NCBI RefSeq assembly: GCF_037975245.1
Contig: NC_092566.1
Location: forward strand, 9,842,001 to 9,852,500
Reading direction: 5' to 3'
DNA length: 10,500 nt
Source of the DNA: Apostichopus japonicus
Taxonomy: Eukaryota > Echinodermata > Holothuroidea > Aspidochirotida > Stichopodidae
The notes under the pieces are model-generated. The model was not told the DNA's origin and searched no databases. It saw only the letters and a list, made by a program, of their open reading frames with translations. The first letter of the stretch is position 1, and each line of letters begins with the position of its first letter. A program made the translations under genes and the position numbers. Shown here piece after piece: positions 1-8,559 of the stretch.

Positions 1-3
1 GCC

Positions 4-12
4 TATATATAA

Positions 13-106
<94 letters not shown>
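4..106. repeat. (TA)n microsatellite at window start
   Basis: About 100 bases of nearly pure alternating TA, with a few AAATA interruptions in the first 20 bases. Self-complementary alternating TA can form cruciforms and is length-polymorphic. The true left boundary may lie outside the window. Confidence 0.97.
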
Positions 107-109
<3 letters not shown>

Positions 110-184
110 TTGTATCTCACTCGAGATCCAGCCATTCTCTAAATGCAGCAGAGGCCTAGTTGTTTAACATTTTTTTCCGTTATT

Positions 185-186
<2 letters not shown>

Positions 187-222
<36 letters not shown>
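187..222. repeat. (TA)18 microsatellite
   Basis: A pure 36-base TA tract, about 80 bases after the first array. The poly Tyr-Ile reading frames across it are repeat artefacts and not genes. The 180 bases to its right (223-401) contain nothing I recognise. Confidence 0.95.
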
Positions 223-225
<3 letters not shown>

Positions 226-401
226 GACAAATATATATATTGTCCCCACCCTTTCGATTCCAAAAACAAAATGAACAGAACATACTGTTGTATAAAATGA
301 GGTACAAGAACACTGTTGTTCCAATTATTTTAGAATTGATAAAAGAAATGAGATGAATATTATGCCAAGAACGCAGACTTTTAACACGAGCTGACCCCGT
401 C

Positions 402-409
402 ATGCATCG
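402..409. repeat. Left target-site duplication (ATGCATCG)
   Basis: ATGCATCG abuts the first base of the left terminal inverted repeat (CAGTGGCGTAGGAA). The same eight bases abut the right terminus at 769-776. The bases beyond differ on both sides, so the duplication is exactly 8 bp. An 8-bp duplication is the known signature of hAT superfamily insertion. Confidence 0.9.
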
Positions 410-621
410 CAGTGGCGTAGGAAGGTACTTTTGAGTGGGGGGCTGAAGACTGTTGGCCGGCCTGGGGGAGGGGTCTAAGGGGAGGGGGTTTCCCCTCCCC
501 TTTGGATTTTTTTTGCATTTCCAGGTGGCCTCAGATGCAATTTGGTGCAATATAGCACACTTCAACACTCACTCCATTTTGTAAAGAATTTTCACCTGGC
601 CTTAGATGCAATTTGGTGCTT

Positions 622-645
622 CAAATGAGATTTTTTTCTCATTTG
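622..645. repeat. Perfect 8-bp-stem hairpin inside the MITE
   Basis: CAAATGAG (622-629) pairs with CTCATTTG (638-645) around an A/T-only 8-base loop. It follows directly after the second copy of the element's internal repeat. Confidence 0.85.
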
Positions 646-726
646 GAAATGAAAAAGGGGTTTTCTGACTTGCGGAGAGGGGGGGGGGCGGAACGATACT
701 TCCGCCCCCATATTTTTCACTGGGGG

Positions 727-752
727 GGGGGGCTGGCGCCCCCCAGCCCCCC
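727..752. repeat. GC-rich hairpin near the MITE right end
   Basis: GGGGGGCTGG (727-736) is perfectly complementary to CCAGCCCCCC (743-752) with a 6-base CGCCCC loop. It lies 16 bases inside the right terminus. The adjoining G-runs could also form G-quadruplexes on the + strand. Confidence 0.85.
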
Positions 753-768
753 GGTTCCTACGCCCTTG

Positions 769-776
769 ATGCATCG
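769..776. repeat. Right target-site duplication (ATGCATCG)
   Basis: Identical to 402-409. It immediately follows the right terminal bases CGCCCTTG of the hAT-type element. Confidence 0.9.
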
Positions 777-1642
777 TGCCCTTCAAGGAGGAATAAAAAG
801 AAATAAAACAAAATGAACCAATATGAACTGGAATCAATAGGCTATTGTTCTTATTTGTAATATTCAAAATATGAACTCTGCGTTCATCCTGAAGTTTGCC
901 TTTAAAAAGGGGAGTATGAAACATGACAATCGAAGAATAACCCTTTAAGCTACTAAATTAATTTGAATACAGCTGTTGTCTTTGCTAGTCGCAAAATGAC
1001 AAATAATATATGCAAACATATAGACTTAGTTATCTTAGTACCAGCATGTGCACCCGACCCTTGGTATAGATGCCAACTTTCATGGCGTGCCAACAATAGA
1101 CGCATTACTAACGTACCACTACGCCTATATGCCATGCAACAATGATTATAGCAGGGTGTTCCCTTTTAACGACGGCCCTTTGAGTGTAAAACATACTGCT
1201 GTATAACAACTCAAGCAGAATGGGTGCTGCAAGGTCTCGCAAACAAAGTGTGTTTTGTGAATACAAAGGTCATCTATAGGCATATAGGATGTTATATAGC
1301 TCAGTAGGTTTATACAAATGAAGTGTACCACTGAGCATCTACTGCAGTGAGCAAGGGCACCTGCCCGCTGTGTTGTAACCTGTTGACACGCATTCGTCTG
1401 TACAACGTCTAAATAGCCATACTCCTCTCTCATTTTGTTTCATTCTACAGCCTAGCTTACCTTCAATTTGTCAAACTTATCGCTGATGTTAAGATCGTGG
1501 GTTCTCAGTATAGCACGTGTAACGACAACGTATAGCCTATCCTATATACTGACTACCGGATGTTTGTAACAATAGCGTAGAAAGCCTATCCAACATAAAC
1601 TACCGAGCGGTTATTCTATTCAGCCGACAGCCTTTATCCAAG
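777..1642 (+). other. Upstream and presumed 5' UTR region, no gene recognised
   Basis: Short overlapping frames exist here on both strands, for example around 953-1145 and 1146-1433. None has a recognisable motif or convincing coding character. The segment 1297-1308 resembles a tRNA A box but has no B box partner. Promoter and transcription start of the sulfotransferase-like gene should lie in the right-hand part. An in-frame stop TGA at 1550-1552 precedes the start codon, so the reading frame does not extend far upstream within this exon. Confidence 0.5.
1543..1548 (+). promoter_or_regulatory. Possible TATA box (TATATA)
   Basis: TATATA lies 95 bases upstream of the start codon. This would suit a transcription start near 1573 and a 5' UTR of about 70 bases. 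TATA words are common in this AT-rich DNA, so this is only a candidate. Confidence 0.2.
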
Positions 1643-1935
1643 ATGGAAGGAAACCTATCATCGAACACTGCGAAGAAAGTATTTCTCTGGTGTGTCCCTC
1701 GATCTGTCTCTACGGCGGTTCTGAAGTGCATGAGTAATGTCGCTGGAGTAGAAGCTTGGCATGAACCATACGCAGTAAGCCATGTCACAACGACTCTTTA
1801 CAATCCCACGTTTATGCCAGATAATGTGAAACTGAATAAAATTCGTCAAAAGTTGTTCCATCCTGATCCGAAATTAGTGGAGCTGGCTTATAGCTCACTA
1901 CCTCGAGGGAGGCTGCAAGATCAGAAGCTATTCAG
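1643..1935 (+). CDS. Exon 1 of the sulfotransferase-like gene (residues 1-97 plus two bases of codon 98)
   Basis: The exon ends at CAG|GTAGGC, a standard donor; without splicing a stop appears one codon later at 1937-1939. It leaves two bases (AG) of a split codon, which exon 2 completes with C to give Ser98. It carries the phosphate loop and HEPY. The rest is a helical stretch with charged residues, as expected between the loop and the core of the domain. Confidence 0.85.
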
Positions 1936-4900
1936 GTAGGCCGAATCAGCAGTAGCCTATAGCTTAAGTTCCATATATGGTATATGAGGCAGGCTGAACA
2001 GCATAACAGTATACAGGGGAGGGTATAAGTGAGGATGGGTTGGGGAAATATATGTTACTTGTTAGGCTCAGCCTGCATGTCTGCAGACGTTAGATATACC
2101 CCCCCCCCTCGCTATATTTCCCCCCTCCACCTATCTTTAATTCTTCCTCTATCTCTTCTTTCTCTATCTCCACCTCTCTCGCTTTCGCTTTCACAAAAAG
2201 CCCCCCCCCCCAAAAAAAAAAATACAAAATCACAACGGCAGAGACTTTTTAGATGTGATGTTAAGTTTGCGATTCTACTCATTAATTGATAGACCTACTC
2301 GTATTATACTAACCACTCTGTTCCTTTGGTTGATTGACATTTGCACAAATTTATGTGTTAAATGTTAACTCTAAAATTACTTGAATTTATTAAATGATGT
2401 AGGCGATCCTCTCCCAGTTTTCCGGGTGTAATTGATTATAATATACAAGGAAGAAAAGAGAGCGGGTGTATATTCACCAGGAACAAAGAAAATTCATCGA
2501 TCAATGACAATGGCGTACATTTAATAATTCATATAGTCGTTTTATCAACATTATATCTGTATTGTATAATGTATGTTGTCCTATCGAAGAAAAATCTCAT
2601 TCAACGAAGTAACAGAGATAAGTCATGGATGACAACTGGGCTTGAAATAAAATGTAAATTGGGGGGGGGGGGGGGAAACGTTGTAGGCATATGTGAATTT
2701 TGTTTTTAAAAAAGGGACTTTGTATAGACTATGAACATTATTTTTGTTATTTATCCTGTATATAAATGACATATCCAATATATCGAAATTATTAGATTGG
2801 TGCTTTTTGCTGATGATTATTTGCCCGCGTGACGACATCGAGGTACTATATAGAGTTATAAGCAACGAACTCCCATAACTTAAAGTATATGGTACGCAAT
2901 TAACAAGTTATACATCAATGTTAGCAAAACAAGTTGCATGCTATTTCCATGCTGACCTGGACAAAAGTATAATGGCGTTAATATAGCAAGAGTTTATGTG
3001 ACGAAGTTTCTTGCTGTAGTTATATATATATATCATAAACTGAATTGGAAAGAACAGATTACGAATTTATCCAAAAACACTTTGTAAAAGTATCGGAAAT
3101 TCACATAGAGCGAGCCAGTGTTTAAACAGTGATGCACTTTTATATTTTATACGGTGCAATTTCCTTCCATACCTCAACTATGGTGCTTCAGTATGGAGAA
3201 ATACTTACAAGTCTAGTTTTACTCCGCTAATTGTAAAGAATTAAGAAGAAGGTCATCAATATATTATGTAATGCCCGCTTTCGTATATGAACTATTTTTA
3301 AGATAAAAACGTTAAGATTATCTCAAATTATTGTGTTTACAAAAAAGTGTATATTTATGTTTAATGTTAATCACATGTCCTGGCCACCTTCTTTGCAAAA
3401 GTTTAACTCTTAAGCATCAAACTACAGATGTAACACAAAGCAAGAACAAAAAAGTAATTTAAAAAAAAAAATATGTAAGAAAAAGGAAAAAACAACTTTG
3501 TATTTCTATTTCAGGGTAAACTTTGGAATTCATTTGATGATAAGATGATAATATTACAACTCAATAGTTCTTTAAAAAATTTTTTTATTAAATGTTGTTA
3601 AACAAATGTAATTGGAATCTCAGATGAGTTCAAGTTAAGATTATTTCAATAAGTAGGCTAACTGTGAAACCAGGAAAGAGTTTGTGTGTCAACGTCTATT
3701 GTTATATCTGCTTTGTTTTCCGTTTATCAGATTTTGTTGGTAATGTCATGTTCCTTTTCCCATTGATCTCATTTTCTGGTTTGCCAGTGTACATTCGATG
3801 TTTTTATAGTCTTATCCTCAGGAAATATTGAGAGAGGGTAGAGTAGTAACTATTGAATAAGTTTTGCACTTGTCTGTTCTCGTTTCCATGCAATAAAGTA
3901 CAATAAGATAACAATAGCATGTAAAAATGTAAATATCATTTGTTTATGTTCACACTAATTTCTGCTCTATTATAATTCTGTGAAGGGAAGTTTACTTGCT
4001 GGAAATGAATGAATGAATGAATGAATGAATGAATGGATGAATGGATGGATGGATCGACGAATGAATGGATCGACGAATGAATGAATGAATGGATGGATGA
4101 ATGGATGAATGAATGAATGAATGCAAAAACCAAATGGGATATCTCAAGCAGTATAGATACTGCACATTATCTCTGTAAAAAGTTAAGGCGCGATTTACTG
4201 TGTAAAGTGGCTGTATATATAGCCTATTGTATGTATATGAAAAGAACAGAATACTATACACTCATATATAACTACACTACACTAAACACTACTACTATAC
4301 ACTACTACTATAGCCTACATAATACTATACATTACACTACACTTTACTGCAGTACACTATATATACTACACAGAATAAAAGAACAGAATACAACACACAA
4401 CAGAATACTATACACTCATATATAACTACACTACACTAAACACTACTACTATACACTATTATACTATACATTACACTACACTTTACTGCAGTACACTATA
4501 TACTACACAGAATAAAAGAACAGAATACAACACACAACAGAATACTACTTTGTGTATCTAAGTAATTGACCTTTAGTCAGTTTGTTAAATTTTAATATTA
4601 ATATCACGCTTCAATTGTATTGACGTTATCAGTAAATATGTATATCTTGTTTTTATTAGATAAACGTTACGAACACTTCATGCTAACACGATGAGTGATA
4701 TTATTTAAGCATGATATGAGAAGCCATTTTGGATCGGTATATTGGCATTGCAAAGTTGTCCAAACTGGGTAATACACGAATGGACTTGTCCTCATATACT
4801 AACAACAATGATAAGCACACACTAAGTTTCGTATAGCCTATGTTCATTGTCAGGACCAAAAAGCTGAACATTCATCTTGAGGAGTTAACTATCTCCTTTA

Positions 4901-5222
4901 ATTACCGTATGCAATAGAATCGTTAATAACATTTCAACTATCTATAAATATATCTTCGGGAATAGCCACTTCTGAATGTTACAAAATTATATACAACTTT
5001 CTGCCGAATAGCCTTTTTGATACCGTAAAAGAGATAAATTACCTAAGACTATGTTCAAAAGGCCCTAACTGTGTTATTCTTCTTGTTGTTGTTTTAATCA
5101 CAATTCGTGGAATTGAAGTAATGATGGAAAGAGATTGATTGATACATCTCTTTTCGTTATCCAAGCCCGACTTATTAGGGAGAAAGAGCTTTGTGTAATT
5201 GGACTCGGCAGAAATTTGTATC

Positions 5223-5256
<34 letters not shown>

Positions 5257-5259
5257 TTT

Positions 5260-5322
<63 letters not shown>

Positions 5323-6247
5323 ATATATAAAATATATATATATATATAATAATAAGTTATCAATATTCATAAGGAATAGTCTTGATTCGAAGCAATAAGT
5401 ATTCCTCCTCTTATGTTATTATTAATTGTACGGTTTTTTCTTCAGACTGTGGTTTCATGTGAAGGGGAATAAAATTCATTAATGTCACGTGGTCTGCCAG
5501 TGGACAAATTATAAATAATTAATTATTAATTAATAATTTATTTGTGTATTTATGTATTCATTTGTTCGTTCGTTCGTTTAATTTATATTTTTATTTATTT
5601 GCAGCTATTCTTGGGTAAAAGAGCAGCTTGAACTTAACCCACCTGAAGGAAAGAATTTCGTCTTCGTTAAGGATATGGCATTTGCTGTGAGAAAAATACA
5701 TGGCGAATTGCCTGCGGGCTACCGCCATACGTTTCTTATACGTGATCCAGTGGCTGTTTTCCAATCCTGGAAACGGCTTATTGCAACCGACATGTATAGG
5801 ACCGAAGATGTCGAAAGTGTGGATATAAACACAGACGCCCCTTTCTTCCCCATCCACGAAGTTTTCAAAGATACCTATGACCTATGGAAATACGCCAAGG
5901 AGAAAGGCGAAGAGAATCCCGTCGTCATAGATACTGATGACCTGCTTAATCACCCGGATGTAATACTACCGAAGTATTTCAAAGCTATAGGAGTTGAATT
6001 CGATGAAAAGTACATAACCTGGGAAAAAAATCGGAAGATCGTTGAAGAATGGCGCGGATGCTTCGAAGTGACGGCTGGCGGCGCTATAGGTGGAACTTAT
6101 GCTTCTGCCTTAGATAGTTCGTGTTTTAAGCCTAGTAGCAGACCAAAAATTGACGTGAGCAGTTTGTCCTCGGACCTGCAATTCTGTATTTCCGAATCAT
6201 TTCCTTACTATCAGGAGTTGTATAAAGCACGCCTTCGAGTTGATTAA
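1643..6247 (+). CDS. Sulfotransferase-like P-loop protein, two-exon gene join(1643..1935, 5605..6247)
   Basis: Joining the exons gives 936 bases: 311 residues plus a TAA stop. The N-terminus has a hydrophobic strand and phosphate loop, [18 protein letters not shown] (residues 13-30), then HEPY (40-43). These correspond to the 5'-phosphosulfate-binding loop and following helix of sulfotransferase-fold proteins. Residues 144-155, [12 protein letters not shown], match the 3'-phosphate-binding signature, with Arg144 and Ser152 spaced by eight as in cytosolic sulfotransferases. A C-terminal Gly-rich stretch ([10 protein letters not shown]) replaces the usual GxxGxxK, which I do not see. There is no signal peptide or membrane segment, so a cytosolic protein is expected. 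By family knowledge it would use PAPS as sulfonate donor; the acceptor is unknown. Relatives are often labelled branched-chain-aminotransferase-like, but no PLP-enzyme fold is visible. The start is chosen because AAGATGG is a good Kozak context, an in-frame stop lies upstream, and the P-loop begins soon after. Confidence 0.88.
2099..2222. repeat. Pyrimidine-rich tract ending in poly-C/poly-A
   Basis: A strongly strand-asymmetric C/T stretch runs from C-runs at 2099-2108 through CT-rich sequence to C11 (2201-2211) and A11 (2212-2222). Such polypurine/polypyrimidine DNA can adopt triplex structures. Its right edge is close to the first recognisable LINE remnant, so it may mark the 5' truncation junction of that element. 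The 160 bases before it (1936-2098) are unremarkable intron. Confidence 0.75.
2243..3601 (+). pseudogene. Relic of a LINE ORF2 (endonuclease end plus reverse transcriptase), L2/CR1-type
   Basis: Fragments in shifting frames follow the order of a CR1/L2/jockey-group ORF2. At 2243-2428, frame 2, is the endonuclease C-terminal part: RPTRI, a LIDICTN segment and GDPLPVF, where relatives have SDHLPVF. At 2617-2643 is the linker DKSWMTTGL. At 2711-2875 is [11 protein letters not shown], then the catalytic FADD box after a frameshift (2806-2817), then [15 protein letters not shown]. At 2893-2946 is [16 protein letters not shown]. At 2971-3081 are VTKFL and [15 protein letters not shown]. At 3083-3241 is [18 protein letters not shown]; at 3243-3410 is [15 protein letters not shown]; at 3512-3601 is [12 protein letters not shown], ending in a stop. 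Reverse-transcriptase blocks between the linker and the FILYIND block are missing, with a G15 run at the junction. At least two in-frame stops and several frameshifts make it long dead. The clade is inferred. Confidence 0.88.
2661..2675 (+). repeat. G15 homopolymer
   Basis: Fifteen consecutive G sit where the LINE relic jumps from the linker to late reverse-transcriptase blocks. The run could be a repair scar or later slippage. It is also prone to sequencing error. Confidence 0.9.
4004..4123 (+). repeat. (AATG)n/(GGAT)n tetranucleotide array
   Basis: AATG repeats interspersed with GGATG and two copies of GGATCGACGAATGAAT. The order suggests expansion from (TGAA)n with point changes that were themselves duplicated. 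The antisense frames translating as repeated Ile-His-Ser-Phe are artefacts. Confidence 0.95.
4246..4546. repeat. Tandem duplication, 154-bp and 137-bp units
   Basis: Unit 1 (4246-4399) and unit 2 (4400-4536) begin with ACAGAATACT and end in the same AACAGAATACAACACACA-type sequence. A third copy begins at 4537 and stops after ACAGAATACT. Unit 2 lacks 15 bases around the TAGCCTACAT segment and one TA. Inside, the sequence is a degenerate TACAC/ACTACT repeat, so there are two levels of repetition. Confidence 0.9.
4547..5220. other. Intron segment with no recognisable content
   Basis: AT-rich unique-looking sequence. I checked it for reverse-transcriptase, transposase and exon-like stretches and saw none. 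Confidence 0.5.
5222..5352. repeat. Interrupted (TA)n array before exon 2
   Basis: Alternating TA with a TG, a TTTAG and several AA interruptions, ending in ATAATAATAAG. It lies within the intron, 250 bases upstream of the acceptor. Frames rich in Tyr-Ile on both strands are repeat artefacts. Confidence 0.95.
5521..5538. repeat. Perfect 18-bp AT palindrome near the splice acceptor
   Basis: AATTATTAATTAATAATT is its own reverse complement. It lies 66 bases upstream of the exon 2 acceptor, within a longer AATTA/TTAAT-rich stretch. It is likely low-complexity drift. Confidence 0.8.
5605..6247 (+). CDS. Exon 2 of the sulfotransferase-like gene (rest of codon 98 to residue 311 and stop)
   Basis: It follows TTATTTGCAG. 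The first base completes Ser98, then YSWVKEQLE continues in frame. It carries [10 protein letters not shown] (residues 117-126), the [10 protein letters not shown] strand-turn, the 3'-phosphate signature (144-155), [13 protein letters not shown], the Gly-rich GGAIGG and a C-terminal helix. Codon use is varied and GC content is clearly higher than the flanking AT-rich DNA, which supports real coding. Confidence 0.9.
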
Positions 6248-6261
6248 CATGCAGCATTTAT

Positions 6262-6443
<182 letters not shown>

Positions 6444-6592
6444 ATACTAGTTGAGACTAGTGGAACACTAGTAGTTGTAACTCGGAGTTTCACGCGTTTT
6501 AGCGATCGTCAGACAACTGAACTCTTAGATAGACGCCAACCAACCAACTCTCTCTCTCTCTATATATATATATACATTTACATATATATAAT

Positions 6593-6711
6593 TGAAAACG
6601 TAATGAGAAGGAAAATCCAGAACAGTGAAAAAACTTCCAGCCGCCACCGGGATTCGAACCCGGGCCTCCCGCTTTGTACGCGGACACCCTAACCGACTAG
6701 GCTATGGACGC
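6593..6711 (-). mobile_element. tRNA-derived SINE-like element
   Basis: Read on the minus strand, a 72-base tRNA-like head (6711 down to 6640) has an A box TAGCCTAGTCGG (6704-6693) and a B box GGTTCGAATCC (6660-6650). It is followed by TGGAAG, a T6 run (6633-6628) and about 35 bases of unique body, then a TA-rich tail from about 6592. A tRNA-like head, unrelated body and simple-repeat tail are the known SINE layout. It sits antisense in the presumed 3' UTR of the neighbouring gene. Alternatively it is a single decayed tRNA gene with a T6 terminator. Confidence 0.6.
6640..6711 (-). tRNA. tRNA-like fold with ACA anticodon, degenerate acceptor stem
   Basis: The cloverleaf can be drawn as follows: acceptor GCGTCCA with TGGCGGC (5 of 7 pairs, two mismatches at positions 3 and 4), T8, A9, and a D stem with two wobble pairs. 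The anticodon stem is TCCGC/GCGGG with loop GTACAAA, followed by a 4-base variable loop. The T stem CCGGG/CCCGG is perfect, with loop TTCGAAT. Anticodon ACA would read the Cys codon UGU, which animals normally read with GCA. With the acceptor mismatches, this points to a SINE head or pseudogene rather than a working tRNA. Both internal Pol III promoter boxes look intact. Confidence 0.55.
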
Positions 6712-6897
6712 TGATTGTATGTCCAGAGGTTCGAAACCGGTAAGCAAGGTCGTAATTTCACTGTAGGCCTTTGACACCTGTATCGAACAATACAAGTTCT
6801 GTTTTTGGTGACATATTTATAATCGGCACGGGGTAATTATTTAGCATTTCGTATGTAATGTCCAATCGTGGATTGAGTTTCATATGACCAAAAAAGA

Positions 6898-6903
6898 AAT
6901 AAA
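6898..6903 (+). terminator. Candidate poly(A) signal AATAAA
   Basis: The first AATAAA I noticed after the stop codon of the sulfotransferase-like gene, about 650 bases downstream. A GT-rich stretch follows at about 6954-6990. If used, the (TA)n array and the SINE-like element would lie in the 3' UTR. Confidence 0.35.
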
Positions 6904-8559
6904 AGTTTGGAAACATATCAACGTAGTCAATCTCTCGTTTATTTGATATCGTAAAGTGGTGTTCTGCGCATGGGTGGTCGCATTTGGTCTATGTACCGCC
7001 TAAACCACTGCTCTACATTCTTTCTGTATCATTCTTTATACCTGGGATTCGGTAGAAGGTTAGGGAGTCATCAGTTTCGAAGCTGAGAAATCGTTAGAAA
7101 TATACATAGCACATTACCACATCTTCTTCAGTGTTAACCTTTAATCACCAGTCCAGTCCATTGAAAACTTGTTTCCACTGCAATTGATCTGTAAATTATG
7201 TCAAGTTGAAAGTACAGTGTGAACCGTTCATTCATACTGACCGAGTTTTCCAAACCTCAGTAAATCTCTAATTATGTTCAGTTCAGTGGAACGCTAATGA
7301 TATTTCACAACTTTAACAGCCCCTTTGTGTGTTTATCAAAGGGTGTTTCGGGTCTCTTTGTTAGATTTCCTTGCGTGTGTAGACTAATAAGCGTTAAACT
7401 TAACCTATGTTTCCCATTCTGCGTCGACGGAATTCAAATAAATTATGCCATGGCACTAAGTAGTTATTTGTTTCTTATCTTTGCTGCCTTCAGCAGGCAC
7501 ATGCCTACGATATTTAGTCCAGTTTTTCTCAAAACCAGAAGAAAAAAACCAGTCTAGTGCAAGGCGTGCCAAAGAATGGTAAATAAAGTGAGATGTTCTG
7601 CTTATATATAACAAACCTTAACTACCCCTGATAAAAAGAAGAATTATAAAGTCACATGTAAAGCAACCCTGATTGTTTTTACTTCAAAATCTTAGGGGAA
7701 AAAGACAAGAATTTCCTATAATTACAGTTAAACAACTTGGCTTTAATTATGTATTTCAAATATACCTCAACATGGTCCAAAATTGGTCCATTGCAAGTTG
7801 TTGGTCACAAAAGGAAATGTTTCGATTTGAAATATTTTCCCCAGAGGTGGTATAGGCTAAGTATATTCTGCATAGGTGACTAGTTAAGCAGATTTTGCAG
7901 AAGAGACGCTGTGTCAAATTCTGGTCACCCAATATCAGAGGTACAGTGCACCTGATGACCGTACTAGAGGCCAGTGTAGATCCGAGGCGAGCTATATTCC
8001 GGTCCGAGACGTGCACGTCACTTGGTGCTTCTTTTGGTTTGCGATGCCATAATACATTTTATTTGTTAAGGAAATTGAATAATGCACGATAATCGAGGTC
8101 CAAATCATAGGTTAACTGAATATGTATATGTTAGCATACGCCCATTAAAAGCCCTATTGACTTACCCACTAAATCACAAAAGTAATCTCGTCTCTAAGAC
8201 TAGATAGAAGTTCTCACTAGCTTAACGCTACCCATCACTGGATAGCTGACAAGTTAGCCTGTCATGGCAATATCAAATTTGTTGTATCATGACCATATAG
8301 ATTTTTTGCTATCAGAGGCTGACTTTTTCGTCACTTGTAAACAAAGCTCTTCACTCAGTAGTAAACAATTTTCATCCGCTGCTCCTGGGAGGCATAAAGG
8401 GGTCTAAAATTGCCTCAATTGATCCAACTTGTGCACCACATGTACTTCCATTCATGTTCTTCAACATGCAAGCCACAAAAAGTCAGATCCTGATTGATAA
8501 CATATAAAAAAAAAGATGTCCTCCTACTTCATGTTGGCTAAGATAGGAGGGAAGCAGGA
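6904..8559. other. Intergenic sequence with no recognised gene
   Basis: Frames of 60-90 codons occur on both strands (for example 7297-7557, 7756-8016 and 7895-8092), but none has a known motif and several overlap each other antisense. I could not recognise any transposon protein, RNA gene or exon here. Confidence 0.5.

Larger units (their letters stand above)
410..768. mobile_element. Non-autonomous hAT-type DNA transposon (MITE), 359 bp
   Basis: The left end reads CAGTGGCGTAGGAA. The right end, read inward on the other strand, is CAAGGGCGTAGGAA, so the termini match at 12 of 14 positions. Both ends are flanked by the perfect 8-bp duplication ATGCATCG. The interior has no transposase frame. 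It holds G-runs (for example 680-688 and 722-732) and a degenerate internal direct repeat (about 523-549 and 595-619, sharing AGATGCAATTTGGTGC). It also has two hairpins: 622-629 with 638-645, and a 10-bp GC stem 727-736 with 743-752. Known family features are short TIRs starting CAG and an 8-bp duplication; I infer mobilisation in trans by a hAT transposase elsewhere in the genome. The exact subfamily is unknown. Confidence 0.88.
2243..4123 (+). mobile_element. Probable extent of the LINE insertion including 3' UTR and (TGAA)n tail
   Basis: About 400 bases of non-coding sequence with an AATAAA (3892-3897) follow the ORF2 stop, then a TGAA-type tetranucleotide array on the same strand. L2-clade elements are known to end in short tandem repeats, typically (TGAA)n, rather than poly(A). 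I therefore infer that the array is the element's 3' end. The left end is truncated, probably near the poly-C/A block. No target-site duplication was identified. Confidence 0.6.
1936..5604 (+). other. Intron (3669 bp), GT-AG, filled with repeats
   Basis: It begins GTAGGC and ends with a T-rich tract and TTATTTGCAG. The acceptor tract includes (TTCG)n near 5563-5578. A perfect 18-bp AT palindrome (5521-5538) sits about 65 bases before the acceptor. The intron holds a poly-C/pyrimidine block, a LINE relic in the same orientation as the gene, a (TGAA)n array, a tandem duplication and a (TA)n block. These are annotated separately. I see no additional exon: the joined protein is continuous with the family without one. 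Confidence 0.85.

Noticed and set aside
1297-1308. tRNA A-box-like TAGCTCAGTAGG
   Set aside because: No B box or foldable tRNA arms follow at the required distance.
3936-4261. Minus-strand frames with Ile-His-Ser-Phe repeats
   Set aside because: These are translations of the (AATG)n/(GGAT)n array.
1643-6247. Branched-chain aminotransferase identity
   Set aside because: Relatives often carry that label, but the visible motifs are a sulfotransferase-type phosphate loop and RDP-S-R signature, with no PLP-enzyme features.
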